A stretch of DNA of 64,000 nt from assembly GCF_003313505.1 (NCBI RefSeq), contig NZ_QMHO01000011.1, positions 99,177-163,176 on the forward strand, in the 5' to 3' direction. Shown here in pieces: positions 17,568 through 25,850 of this stretch (the stretch's first letter is position 1; each line of letters begins with the position of its first letter). The DNA comes from Pedobacter nanyangensis. Lineage in GTDB: Bacteria > Bacteroidota > Bacteroidia > Sphingobacteriales > Sphingobacteriaceae. The translations under genes were made by a program, and so were the position numbers. A model generated the notes under the pieces. The model ran no database searches and was not told where the DNA came from. It was given only the letters and a program-made list of their open reading frames with translations.

Positions 17568-18128
17568 ATGGGAAAGTTGAGCAATAAAAACATCGCCATC
17601 CTATCAGAGAATGGCTTCGAAGAATCTGAATTGTTTGAACCACTAAATAGGCTAAAAGAAGAAGGCGCCAGCGTACGCATCATTTCCAGCAAAAAAGGTG
17701 TTATTAAAGGAATGAAAGACCACCAATGGAGCAAAGAGATTGAAGTGGACAATGCGGTAGAGGAAGTAAACGTAAATGATTTTGATGGACTGGTATTGCC
17801 TGGTGGCGTGATCAATCCTGATGCGTTAAGAGCCAATGATAATGCCGTAGCCTTTGTGAAAGATTTTTTCAGAAAAGGGAAGCCTGTAGCGGCAATATGC
17901 CACGGGCCACAAACCCTGATCAATGCTGAAGTAGTAGAAGGCAGAAAAATGACTTCCTACAAATCCATCAAAAAGGATTTGGTAAATGCCGGGGCAACTT
18001 GGGTAGATGAAGAAGTAGTGGTGGACCAAGGTTTGGTAACCAGCCGTAGTCCGCAAGACTTGCCCGCCTTTAATGATAAAATGGTGGAGGAATTTGCCGA
18101 GGGCATTCACGAAAAGCAACACGCTTAA
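17568..18128 (+). CDS. DJ-1/PfpI family type 1 glutamine amidotransferase-like protein
   Basis: 186 residues. The nucleophile elbow is AAICHGPQTL with the reactive Cys near residue 108, and the Glu partner is expected in the N-terminal NGFEESELFEP. Family members (YhbO, PfpI, general stress protein 18) act as stress proteins; peptidase and deglycase activities have been proposed and disputed. The following small genes (Cys-rich membrane protein, Crp/Fnr regulator, YceI, pirin) also have stress or redox associations. It has an independent start 115 bases after the glycosyltransferase. Confidence 0.88.
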   Translation: MGKLSNKNIAILSENGFEESELFEPLNRLKEEGASVRIISSKKGVIKGMKDHQWSKEIEVDNAVEEVNVNDFDGLVLPGGVINPDALRANDNAVAFVKDFFRKGKPVAAICHGPQTLINAEVVEGRKMTSYKSIKKDLVNAGATWVDEEVVVDQGLVTSRSPQDLPAFNDKMVEEFAEGIHEKQHA

Positions 18129-18205
18129 TACCTGGTTTTGGTTTTGGACTTTAGCGTTCAAAACCAAATTTTACATTATACTGAACTGCGAGTATCAAAT
18201 AATCC

Positions 18206-18213
18206 TAACTTTG
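18206..18213 (+). promoter_or_regulatory. Bacteroidota -7 element, near-leaderless start
   Basis: TAACTTTG matches TAnnTTTG and ends five bases before the ATG at 18219. Transcription would begin at or next to the start codon, so the transcript may be leaderless. Confidence 0.55.
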
Positions 18214-18218
18214 TAAGC

Positions 18219-18383
18219 ATGGATATTCAGTTTATCTTGATGATTGCGCTTTTTGTTGCTGCCCTGATTTATGTGGGCAGGGTCATTTATCGTAGCATTA
18301 CCCCTAAAAAAGGTTCATGCGCAACAGGCTGTGGCAAATGTGGGGCTGATTTCAGTAAAATACCTGACACCAACACCAAGTAG
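18219..18383 (+). CDS. FeoB-associated Cys-rich membrane protein
   Basis: 54 residues. One N-terminal membrane helix (FILMIALFVAALIYVG) is followed by a short basic stretch and a cysteine cluster, CATGCGKCG. This is the form of the FeoB-associated Cys-rich proteins seen in Bacteroidota, thought to be linked to ferrous iron uptake. No feoB is in the window. I chose the ATG at 18219 because it opens the helix directly and sits behind a -7 element; a longer frame from 18138 has no family support. The stop TAG is followed at once by the ATG of the Crp/Fnr gene, so they are probably cotranscribed. Confidence 0.75.
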   Translation: MDIQFILMIALFVAALIYVGRVIYRSITPKKGSCATGCGKCGADFSKIPDTNTK

Positions 18384-18971
18384 ATGTTAGAAAAATTCCA
18401 GGCCTATTTAAAAGAGCGACTTGCCATTACCGATGAGCAAGCCAAGGAAGCTACGAGCTGTTTGAAGACCAAAACCATTAAAAAAGGAGCGATTTTATTA
18501 AGTCCTGGCGATTTAAGGTCAGACAACTATTTCATTAACGAAGGTTTGTTACGTTATTTTTCTATTGACGAGAAAGGCAAAGAGCACATCATACAATTCG
18601 CTCCGGAAAACTGGCTGCTTTCAGATCGGAACAGTTCTGTTTTTAACGAACCATCTGTTTTTTATATCGATGCCATAGAAAATACCGAAGTGCTTATTGT
18701 ACCTAGCCATTTCTTCGTTGATATTCAAAAACTCCTTCCGCATATTTTAGAATTGAATATCCGGATGTTGCATAACTCCATCAGGTTTATGCAAAAACGC
18801 ATTAACATGTTATTGAGCGCAACCGCCGAAGAACGCTATCTGGACTTCATCAAACTTTACCCCAACCTAACTTTAAGGGTTCCGCAGTGGATGATTGCCT
18901 CCTATTTGGGCATTACTCCCGAATCATTGAGCCGCGTACGTAAAGACCTTGCGAAAAAACATTTCAAATAA
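18384..18971 (+). CDS. Crp/Fnr family transcriptional regulator
   Basis: 195 residues. An N-terminal cyclic-nucleotide-binding-like beta-roll (GAILLSPGD, IIQFAPENWLLSD) is followed by a dimer helix and a C-terminal helix-turn-helix in MIASYLGITPESLSRVRK. The Cys residues needed for an Fnr iron-sulfur cluster are not apparent, and the cNMP pocket residues are not the E. coli CRP ones, so the ligand is open. It abuts the Cys-rich membrane protein without a gap. Targets could be the YceI and pirin genes just downstream, but no matching operator was identified. Confidence 0.88.
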   Translation: MLEKFQAYLKERLAITDEQAKEATSCLKTKTIKKGAILLSPGDLRSDNYFINEGLLRYFSIDEKGKEHIIQFAPENWLLSDRNSSVFNEPSVFYIDAIENTEVLIVPSHFFVDIQKLLPHILELNIRMLHNSIRFMQKRINMLLSATAEERYLDFIKLYPNLTLRVPQWMIASYLGITPESLSRVRKDLAKKHFK

Positions 18972-19044
18972 ATTAGCTAATTTTCCAATTTGATCATTAG
19001 CTAATTACTTAACATACATCAATGTCCGGCCAACATTGTCGCCG

Positions 19045-19052
19045 TAAATTTG
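19045..19052 (+). promoter_or_regulatory. Bacteroidota -7 element for the YceI gene
   Basis: TAAATTTG fits TAnnTTTG, 36 bases before the YceI start. A partly symmetric GGCCAACATTGTCGCC lies just upstream at 19028-19043 and could be a regulator site, but it is imperfect. Confidence 0.45.
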
Positions 19053-19088
19053 TTGCATAAAATTTAACAATCTAAAAATTAAAATATT

Positions 19089-19619
19089 ATGGCAACAACA
19101 AAATGGGCTTTAGACCCCACCCACAGCGAACTACAGTTTAAGGTAAAACACTTGATGATTACTACCGTTACTGGTAGCATCAAATCTTTCCAAGCTGAAT
19201 TAGAATCTGACGGCGACGATTTTACCAATGCAGCGATTTCATTTTCAGGAGACATCAACTCTATTGACACAGGTAACGGCGATAGAGATGGTCACCTAAA
19301 AAGTGGTGATTTCTTTGAAGCTGAAAAATACCCTGCAATTACTTTCAAATCTACCAGCGTAGAGAAAGATGGCGATGATTATACCGTAAAAGGTGATTTG
19401 ACCATTAAAGACGTAACAAAAGCGGTAAAATTGAACGCCGAATTTGGAGGTATTGCAACCGATCCATGGGGAAACACCAAAGCTGGATTTACCCTAAGCG
19501 GTAAAATTAACCGTACAGAATTTGGTCTTACCTGGAATGCTGCCTTAGAAACTGGCGGTGTAATGGTTAGCGAAGAAGTAAAAATCTTAGGCGAGCTACA
19601 GTTTGTAAAACAAGCTTAG
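19089..19619 (+). CDS. YceI family protein
   Basis: 176 residues of the YceI lipocalin-like barrel, which binds isoprenoid-type lipids in characterised members. Visible motifs are KWALDPTHSELQFKVKHLM at the N-terminus, IDTGNGDRDGHLKSGDFF in the middle and FTLSGKINRTEFGLTW near the end. It has no signal peptide, unlike enterobacterial YceI, so it is probably cytoplasmic. The pirin gene follows by 24 bases with GAAAGGAGG in between, suggesting cotranscription. Confidence 0.9.
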   Translation: MATTKWALDPTHSELQFKVKHLMITTVTGSIKSFQAELESDGDDFTNAAISFSGDINSIDTGNGDRDGHLKSGDFFEAEKYPAITFKSTSVEKDGDDYTVKGDLTIKDVTKAVKLNAEFGGIATDPWGNTKAGFTLSGKINRTEFGLTWNAALETGGVMVSEEVKILGELQFVKQA

Positions 19620-19643
19620 TTTTAATATAGAAAGGAGGCAAAC

Positions 19644-20519
19644 ATGCCTACAACATTCAAAAAAGTTGCTGCTATTCTAAATCCTACAGCCCCACACATG
19701 GTTGGCGATGGATTTAGGGTGCACAACTTCTTCCCAAGCGGATATAAAATCAAAATGGATCCGTTTTATTTACTCGATTACAATGCTAAACTCGAGTTCT
19801 CGCCAAGTAACACCCCAAGAGGTGTAGGCGTACACCCCCATCGCGGATTTGAAACCGTAACCATTGCCTATCACGGTGCCGTGGCGCATCATGACAGTGC
19901 AGGCAATAGCGGTGTCATTTATCCGGGCGATGTACAATGGATGACTGCTGCCAGTGGTATATTGCACAAGGAATACCATGAGGAAAACTACAGTAAAAAA
20001 GGTGGACCTTTCCAAATGGTACAACTTTGGGTAAACCTGCCGGCTAAACATAAAATGACAGCCCCCAAATATCAGTCGGTTACGCATCGCGAGATGGCCA
20101 GCTTCGAGCTTCCCAATCATGAGGGAAAAATTGAAGTGATTGCGGGAAATTACAATGGGGTAAAAGGAAGTGCATCCACCTTTACAGAAATAGAGCTATA
20201 TAACTTACGTCTTAAAGCAGGTGCCAAAGCTCATCTGGAAACACCAGCGCATTTTAACACTGCACTGTTGGTGATTGAAGGAAGCATTGCGGTGAATGGG
20301 AATGAAAAAGCAACGACCAATCAACTGGTCCATTTTGCCCATGAAGGAAATGCCATCACCATAGAAGCGAGTGAAGATGCCGTGGTATTATATCTTTCTG
20401 GTGATCCAATTAATGAGCCTATCGCTCAATATGGCCCTTTCCTGATGAACAAACCGGAAGAATTACAGCAAGCCATTGAGGATTACAATACAGGAAAATT
20501 TGGCTATTTGGAAGAGTAG
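19644..20519 (+). CDS. pirin family protein
   Basis: A 291-residue bicupin. The N-terminal cupin has VGVHPHRGFETVT (metal His residues), VAHHDSAGN and the later Glu in ILHKEYHEE, the pirin metal-site pattern. A C-terminal pirin_C domain begins near residue 170. Bacterial pirins act as redox-linked proteins or quercetinases; which applies here is not clear. A strong AGGAGG lies about 11 bases before the ATG, rare in this window. Confidence 0.9.
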   Translation: MPTTFKKVAAILNPTAPHMVGDGFRVHNFFPSGYKIKMDPFYLLDYNAKLEFSPSNTPRGVGVHPHRGFETVTIAYHGAVAHHDSAGNSGVIYPGDVQWMTAASGILHKEYHEENYSKKGGPFQMVQLWVNLPAKHKMTAPKYQSVTHREMASFELPNHEGKIEVIAGNYNGVKGSASTFTEIELYNLRLKAGAKAHLETPAHFNTALLVIEGSIAVNGNEKATTNQLVHFAHEGNAITIEASEDAVVLYLSGDPINEPIAQYGPFLMNKPEELQQAIEDYNTGKFGYLEE

Positions 20520-20615
20520 GTGACATGTTTCGGGTTATGAGATTAAGATGTATGCAACCTGTACACCAATACCTCGGTTGCGAAGACCTTGGAGCTTCAT
20601 CCTATCTTCTTTCAA

Positions 20616-20729
20616 GACCTCGACGAGGTCCAATCTTTATAAAAACAATCGACTAACATAGATGCGACTCTTACGGAGTCGTATGCCCTTGGAACCGTTA
20701 TACTATAAAGATTGAAATCCTTCGGATTT
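20616..20729. repeat. nested three-hairpin repeat
   Basis: The gap 20520-20863 has no gene. It holds a perfect palindrome GACCTCGACGAGGTC (20616-20630), then CAATCTTTATA (20631-20641), then CGACTC-ttacg-GAGTCG (20665-20681), then TATAAAGATTG (20704-20714), the reverse complement of the earlier 11-mer, and then AAATCC-ttc-GGATTT (20715-20729). An 11-bp inverted repeat thus encloses one hairpin and is flanked by one hairpin on each side. Confidence 0.7.
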
Positions 20730-20782
20730 TGTTCAAATCTCAATGAGTGTTCCCATATCCTCATTTCGACTAAAGCATAAAA

Positions 20783-20820
20783 AAAACGGAGAAATCTATG
20801 ATGTTAGATTTCTCCGTTTT
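20783..20820. terminator. bidirectional terminator between pirin and ispF
   Basis: A perfect 16-bp stem (20783-20798 with 20805-20820) encloses a six-base loop, with A and T runs on the two sides. It serves both convergent transcripts. Confidence 0.85.
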
Positions 20821-20863
20821 TATTGATGAAGTGTTAGGAGATTAGTCACATAACTTGTAACTC

Positions 20864-21343
20864 TTAAACTTTCTCGATCAAACAAACAGCGTAAGCTACT
20901 ACACCTTCTTCCCTACCAATAAAACCCATTTGTTCATTCGTAGTGGCCTTAATTGAAATATCTTCGATAGAAATGCCCATTGCTTTTGCAATATTCTCTT
21001 GCATCTGCGGAATATGTGGATTGATTTTAGGCGCTTCCAAACACAGCATGGCGTCGATATTCCCAACCTCAAAACCTTTTCCCTTGAGTAGTTTAACCGT
21101 TTCCTGCAACAAAATCAGGCTACTAATACCTTTCCATCTGGGATCGGTATTTTTAAAATGAAAGCCGATATCTCTCAAATTAGCAGCGCCAAGTAGCGCA
21201 TCGCAAATGGCATGTAATAACACATCCGCATCCGAATGCCCAAACGCACCCCGGTGATGATCTAAATTTACACCTCCTACCACAAATGGATGATTGTCCT
21301 TTAACTGATGGACATCAAAACCAAACCCAACTTTAATACGCAT
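20864..21343 (-). CDS. ispF: 2-C-methyl-D-erythritol 2,4-cyclodiphosphate synthase
   Basis: Fifth step of the MEP isoprenoid pathway: makes the cyclodiphosphate from the CDP-ME phosphate with release of CMP, as a trimer in the cytoplasm. 159 residues, normal length. The zinc site is seen in GFDVHQL and HSDADVLLHA; the CDP-binding end ATTNEQMGFIGREEG is intact. Its ATG overlaps the porV stop by one base (TAATG), so the two are translationally coupled although functionally unrelated. Confidence 0.95.
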   Translation of the reverse strand: MRIKVGFGFDVHQLKDNHPFVVGGVNLDHHRGAFGHSDADVLLHAICDALLGAANLRDIGFHFKNTDPRWKGISSLILLQETVKLLKGKGFEVGNIDAMLCLEAPKINPHIPQMQENIAKAMGISIEDISIKATTNEQMGFIGREEGVVAYAVCLIEKV

Positions 21344-22506
21344 TATTTACTTACTTTATCGATATTCCATGACAAGCTAAACCTTAAGGTGTTAGCCAAA
21401 GGGCTATTTTGAGCATTAGCTACAAGGTAAGAAAAATCCAGATTAAACATATTGTATTTCAAACCAGCACCTAAGGTAAAATATCTTCTATCACCTTTTT
21501 GAGGATTTTCGTAGAAATATCCAGCCCTTACGGCGAACTGTTGGTTGTAAGTATATTCAAGGCCTGTGGAAATAGCTACTTCTTTGAGTTCTTCCTTAAA
21601 GCCTCCTGGTGCATCGCCAAAAGAGCCTATAATTCCCGAAGGTACTGATCGATATGGATCTTTTCCTGAAATGATATTTCCATCTGTATCCCTAATTGGA
21701 TCGGTAGGAACCATCAATTTATTGAAATCAAGTGCTATGGTAAACTGGTTATAATCGTCGATGATAAAAGTTGAAGCTCCGCCCAATTTCATGTTGGCTG
21801 GTAAAAATCTTCTGTTTTGCGTTTCCGCAAAGCTCATCTTTGTACCAATATTGGAAAGGTTCAAACCTGCCGATAAAATCGCATCTTTGCCAAAAAGTAC
21901 GGTTGGTTTTTTAAAGAATGCCGAAACATCCACTGCCACGGCACTTCCTGCTTTTTGCTGGCTGCCCCCTATTTGTCCGGTAGTTAAATTTGAGCGGATA
22001 AAACGTGCAGTAGTTCCCAAGGAAAAGTTATCACCAAAACGACGGGAATAGGTCGCATCAATGGCAAACTCATTTGGGCTAAAGGTTCCCTGGTTATTTC
22101 TAAATTCATCTACCAAGGTAATTTCTCCCAATGAAAAATATCTTAACGAAGCCCCAAGCACAGTTCTATCATCAAGCTGGTAATAGCCACTCAAATACGC
22201 CAAATTGATATCAGGAACCAAATTTTTAAGCCAAGGGCTATAGGATAAACTCACTCCGTAAGGCTTTTCCAAAAAAGCAAGCTTGGCGGGGTTAATGCTC
22301 ATAGCGTTACCGTCTGGCATTACCGCAACACCAGCTTCGCCCATGGCGCCTGCACGTGCATCAGGAGTAATCAATAAAAACGGTACATCAGGATAAACAC
22401 CATTGGTTTGCGTTACACTACTACCAGTAGATTGCTGAGCAAGCGCATTCTTTCCAACTAAAAACGATAAAAGCAACAAAGCGCTACTTAGGCGGTTTAA
22501 TCTCAT
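21343..22506 (-). CDS. porV: type IX secretion outer-membrane protein PorV
   Basis: 387 residues from the ATG at 22506, which opens a clean signal peptide (RLNRLSSALLLLSFLVG). An in-frame ATG at 22554 would add 16 residues before it and is less likely. The mature N-terminus PFLLITPDARAGAMGEAGVA and SMNPAKLAF-like segment SINPAKLAF are the PorV/LptO hallmark. The rest alternates as an outer-membrane barrel ending in an aromatic-type strand (TLRFSLSWNI). PorV shuttles T9SS cargo from the SprA/PorN core to the PorU sortase. It lies divergent to gldJ, another T9SS-linked gene. Confidence 0.88.
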   Translation of the reverse strand: MRLNRLSSALLLLSFLVGKNALAQQSTGSSVTQTNGVYPDVPFLLITPDARAGAMGEAGVAVMPDGNAMSINPAKLAFLEKPYGVSLSYSPWLKNLVPDINLAYLSGYYQLDDRTVLGASLRYFSLGEITLVDEFRNNQGTFSPNEFAIDATYSRRFGDNFSLGTTARFIRSNLTTGQIGGSQQKAGSAVAVDVSAFFKKPTVLFGKDAILSAGLNLSNIGTKMSFAETQNRRFLPANMKLGGASTFIIDDYNQFTIALDFNKLMVPTDPIRDTDGNIISGKDPYRSVPSGIIGSFGDAPGGFKEELKEVAISTGLEYTYNQQFAVRAGYFYENPQKGDRRYFTLGAGLKYNMFNLDFSYLVANAQNSPLANTLRFSLSWNIDKVSK

Positions 22507-22951
22507 TTTATATCTAATATTTGCGCAATTTAGTATAGAGTTCGTTAATTTCAAAGCCTTATCGCTACGCTAATTGCATTCTCACAACTAAACGTTTTAT
22601 AGCGGGCAATATTGTTCTCATTTCACCGAAATAGAAAAAACAGCAAGCAGGCCGCTAAGCTGCTGCCATCAAAAGTTACTGCGCTTAGTCGAAACCCGAC
22701 CAAAAAGATCGCATTTAGCCACAGCAAACCCCACAATTTGGGGAAAATTTTCCTTAATTTATTTTTTCAAAAAGATACTAACAATATCCTATGGTTTTCA
22801 ACGTTTAGTTGCTAAAATAGAGATTGTTCCATATTGCTTTTAAGCATTTTAGGCGGCAACTTTTTTAGGGAAAAAGGGCAAATAAAAAAGATTTTTTATT
22901 TCTAGCTCTTTTTTTGTGTATTTTTAACAACTAAAGTGCAATTTACGATAT
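22507..22951. other. 445-base AT-rich divergent intergenic region between porV and gldJ
   Basis: No supported gene. It contains a perfect 12-bp inverted repeat, CAACTAAACGTT at 22585-22596 and AACGTTTAGTTG at 22800-22811, and poly-T tracts before gldJ. It must hold promoters for both genes, but I could not place a full TAnnTTTG promoter with confidence. No RNA gene was recognised. Confidence 0.5.
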
Positions 22952-24523
22952 ATGAATAAAATTTACTTTTACGCAGTGGTATCCTTATTCGGTGTTGGAG
23001 CATTAAGCTCCTGTGGACCTAAAGGCGGATCTGCGGTATCTGAAAAAACCGGCTATGCTTACAATAAGCGTGAAAACGGCGGTTTTGAAGTAAAAAAGAA
23101 CTATAAGAGAGGACCTGGCCCAGGTTTAATGGAAATTGAAGGTGGGGAGTTTATCATGGGCGGCAGTGCCATTGAAATTCCAGGCCAGGACATGACCTCC
23201 TACAACTATAAACGTCAGGTGACCGTAAGCTCTTTCTACATGGACGAGACCGAAGTTTCGAACACCGACTGGCTCGAATATCTGCATTGGATCAGAACAA
23301 CTTTTAGAGGTAAGCCAGAACTTGCGGAATACTATTACACCGCCTTGCCCGACACTTTGGTTTGGAGAAGGCCTTTGTCCTACAACGAACCTTACGTAAA
23401 CAATTATTTAAGGCATCCCGCCTATGGAGACTATCCGGTTGTAGGCGTAACCTGGCAGCAAGCTGCAGATTATTGCGTATGGCGTACCGACAGGGTTAAT
23501 GAGCTGATTTTAAGAGAAAAAGGCTTTATGACCACCTTTAAAGACCTTAATAAACCTACCGCAAAAGGCGGAACGCCCGTAAAGAAATCAGACACCATCT
23601 TTAACACCGATGTGTATCTGAATGGACAAATCAAAGATATTGGTAAAAAAGCACCATTAGATTTAAGCGCCAATGCCGCCCCTACTACCGGCAAAAATAA
23701 AGCTCAAAGAAACGTTAGGTTGGAAGATGGTGAAATTTTCCAGCCCTATCGCTTGCCCACAGAAGCCGAATGGGAATATGCCGCAATGGGCTTGATAGGA
23801 AATACCCAATATGCCAACATCAATGAAAAGAAAGTTTATCCTTGGAACGGTTTGGGCATTACATCGCCCAAAAAATCAACCAGAGGGATGATCCTGGCCA
23901 ACTTTAAACGTGGCAAAGGAGACTATATGGGTGTAGGTGGTTCACTGAACGATAAAGGTAGTATCACTCAATCTGTACGTAGCTTTACTCCTAACGACTT
24001 TGGCCTTTACAATATGGCAGGGAACGTGAACGAGTGGGTACAAGACGTTTATCGTCCTAACACTTTTGAAGCTACCGAAGGTTTAAATCCTTTTAGGGGC
24101 AATGTTTATGCTGATAAAGAAAGAGACCCGCAAAATAGTGTGATCAAAATAGATGGCAAAGGCCGTCCTGTGATGAAACCTGCGGGAACCGGTGTAAAAC
24201 AAACTTGGGCGCAACTACAATCACAATATGTAGATTCGACTTACAAAGCAGACCAACGCGGTTACAAGGATGCGGAAAAAGATTTGCCAAATGGCGAATT
24301 ACTTACCTTATACAATGACAAATCTAGGGTTTACAAAGGTGGTTCATGGAATGACCAGGCCATGTGGCTAAATCCTGCGGCTAGAAGATTTTTACAGGAA
24401 GACGAATCGACTGCTGATATTGGTTTCCGCTGTGCAATGACCATGCTTGGGGCGCCAGAAGTTAGGTCGGCAGGCAAACCTCAGTTCAAAAACAAAGGCA
24501 CTAAACCATTTAAGGTGAAGTAA
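22952..24523 (+). CDS. gldJ: gliding motility / T9SS lipoprotein GldJ-like
   Basis: A 523-residue lipoprotein with lipobox LSSC (Cys21), then a formylglycine-generating-enzyme (SUMF1) fold: MEIEGGEFIMGGS, FYMDETEVSNTDWLEYL, YPVVGVTWQQAADYC, RLPTEAEWEYAAMG, GNVNEWVQDV and VYKGGSWNDQ. GYAYNKRENGGFEV just after the lipobox is the feature I associate with GldJ rather than GldK. In Flavobacterium, GldJ stabilises GldK and is needed for type IX secretion and gliding. The position next to porV supports the call. GldK or another SUMF1 lipoprotein remains the alternative. Confidence 0.78.
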   Translation: MNKIYFYAVVSLFGVGALSSCGPKGGSAVSEKTGYAYNKRENGGFEVKKNYKRGPGPGLMEIEGGEFIMGGSAIEIPGQDMTSYNYKRQVTVSSFYMDETEVSNTDWLEYLHWIRTTFRGKPELAEYYYTALPDTLVWRRPLSYNEPYVNNYLRHPAYGDYPVVGVTWQQAADYCVWRTDRVNELILREKGFMTTFKDLNKPTAKGGTPVKKSDTIFNTDVYLNGQIKDIGKKAPLDLSANAAPTTGKNKAQRNVRLEDGEIFQPYRLPTEAEWEYAAMGLIGNTQYANINEKKVYPWNGLGITSPKKSTRGMILANFKRGKGDYMGVGGSLNDKGSITQSVRSFTPNDFGLYNMAGNVNEWVQDVYRPNTFEATEGLNPFRGNVYADKERDPQNSVIKIDGKGRPVMKPAGTGVKQTWAQLQSQYVDSTYKADQRGYKDAEKDLPNGELLTLYNDKSRVYKGGSWNDQAMWLNPAARRFLQEDESTADIGFRCAMTMLGAPEVRSAGKPQFKNKGTKPFKVK

Positions 24524-24540
24524 CAAGCGTTTCGCTTCAA

Positions 24541-24577
24541 AAAAAGTCCCATAAGCAATATGCCTATGGGACTTTTT
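24541..24577. terminator. bidirectional terminator after gldJ
   Basis: A perfect 13-bp stem AAAAAGTCCCATA / TATGGGACTTTTT encloses an 11-base loop. It separates gldJ from the convergent biotin carrier gene. Confidence 0.88.
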
Positions 24578-24623
24578 TTGTTTTACATCACTCCTAAATA
24601 AAATGAATTCGCGTAATTATTGA

Positions 24624-25124
24624 CTAACTAAAAACCACCAATAATTCATTCTTCTCCACCTTATCTCCTTGTTTAACTGCTATTTTTTTAATGATGCCAT
24701 CAGTTGGCGATTTGATCATGTTTTCCATTTTCATGGCCTCGAGTACCAAAAGATTATCACCTTTTTTCACCTCTGTTCCTTCGCTTACCAACACATTAAG
24801 CACCAGCCCAGGCATTGGGGCTTTAATTTGCAGTATCTTGTTGCTGGAAAGATTATCCATTCCCAGTTGTTTCAAAAGCAAATCCAATGGAGTCGTTACC
24901 TGCACCTGGTAAACGTTCCCATTTACTTTGATATGGGCCAGCTTTTCGGCCTTATCAAAAGCTACCACTTCGACAGCATAAGATTTATTGTCGTGAATGA
25001 TGTGGCTAGATTGTGGGCCTATTTTCAATAAATCAAAATCAGTAGGTTGATCATTGACCTGTAAAACATCTTGGATAAAATCCATATCAAACTGATAATG
25101 GCTATTTACGGTTACTTTATTCAT
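24624..25124 (-). CDS. biotin/lipoyl carrier domain protein (acyl-CoA carboxylase carrier subunit type)
   Basis: 166 residues ending in a biotinyl domain. The biotin-accepting Lys132 sits in LEAMKMEN, with KAPMPGLVLNVLV and EKNELLVVF completing the hammerhead fold. The first 80 residues form a beta-rich part like the BT domain of propionyl-CoA carboxylases. It would carry CO2 for an acyl-CoA carboxylase or decarboxylase, but no carboxylase or transferase subunit is in the window. DUF4159 and rsmE lie directly upstream in one tight leftward run (3-base gap). In this phylum the partner genes are often upstream or elsewhere. Confidence 0.85.
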   Translation of the reverse strand: MNKVTVNSHYQFDMDFIQDVLQVNDQPTDFDLLKIGPQSSHIIHDNKSYAVEVVAFDKAEKLAHIKVNGNVYQVQVTTPLDLLLKQLGMDNLSSNKILQIKAPMPGLVLNVLVSEGTEVKKGDNLLVLEAMKMENMIKSPTDGIIKKIAVKQGDKVEKNELLVVFS

Positions 25125-25127
25125 AAG

Positions 25128-25850
25128 TTAGTTGGTTAAGGCGTACTGTATTAAATTTGCGCCCATTTTTAGGGCGTTATTTCTACTTTCTTGAGTGTCG
25201 GAAGGATAAGTTCCAAAGTCTTCCCAGCCATTGCCCAAATCGCACTCGTACGTGTAAAAGCAAACTACCCTGCCTTTATAAATAAGCGCAAATCCTTGCG
25301 GGCGTTTGTTGTCATGCTCGTGGATTTTTGGCAAGCCATTGGGAAACCTAAATTTCTGGTTATAGATTTTGTGGTTTGCTGGCAGTTCCACAAAATCAAG
25401 CTCTGGAAAAACTTTCTTCATTTGTGGGCGGATAAACTTATCCAAACCGTAGTTATCGTCTATATGAAGAAAACCTCCGCCAATGAGGTATTTCCTCAAA
25501 TTTGCCACCTCTTGAGCATTGAAGGTCACATTTCCGTGCCCAGTCATATATATAAAAGGGTAATTGAACAGTTCGGCACTGCCCACTTCTACAATACCTT
25601 CATCTGAAGCAAAATTTGTGGCAATGTTCCGGTTACAGAAAGCCATTAGGTTGGGCAGTGCTGTCCGGTTAGCATACCAATCGCCACCACCAGCATATTT
25701 TAATTTACCTATTTTATAGGTTGGGGGAAAGGTGAAGGCCGTAAAAAGTAGAAAGGTAAAAGATAAAAGAATAAGGATAAAGGAATAAGGGCGAACCTTT
25801 ATTCTTCGACCAAAAGATCGTATAGCCTTTAATCCTCGTTCTTTGTTCAT
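25128..25850 (-). CDS. DUF4159 domain protein
   Basis: 240 residues. A single membrane helix near residues 20-42 (ILILLSFTFLLFTAF) anchors a periplasmic or cytoplasmic DUF4159 domain. The domain shows YMTGHGNVTF, GGGFLHIDDNYG and YTYECDLGNGWED, an alpha/beta flavodoxin-like or ThuA-like arrangement. Function is unknown. Many Bacteroidota copies accompany MoxR/VWA-type gene sets, but none are here. Its start overlaps the rsmE stop by one base and it is followed by the biotin carrier gene after three bases. Confidence 0.8.
   Translation of the reverse strand: MNKERGLKAIRSFGRRIKVRPYSFILILLSFTFLLFTAFTFPPTYKIGKLKYAGGGDWYANRTALPNLMAFCNRNIATNFASDEGIVEVGSAELFNYPFIYMTGHGNVTFNAQEVANLRKYLIGGGFLHIDDNYGLDKFIRPQMKKVFPELDFVELPANHKIYNQKFRFPNGLPKIHEHDNKRPQGFALIYKGRVVCFYTYECDLGNGWEDFGTYPSDTQESRNNALKMGANLIQYALTN

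Noticed and set aside
22612..22815. 67-residue frame between porV and gldJ
   Set aside because: Low complexity Lys/Asn-rich translation of AT-rich DNA, no promoter or family.
22507..22951. Structured RNA such as RNase P RNA in the porV-gldJ gap
   Set aside because: Long enough, but none of the conserved core elements could be found and most of the gap is AT-rich without strong stems.
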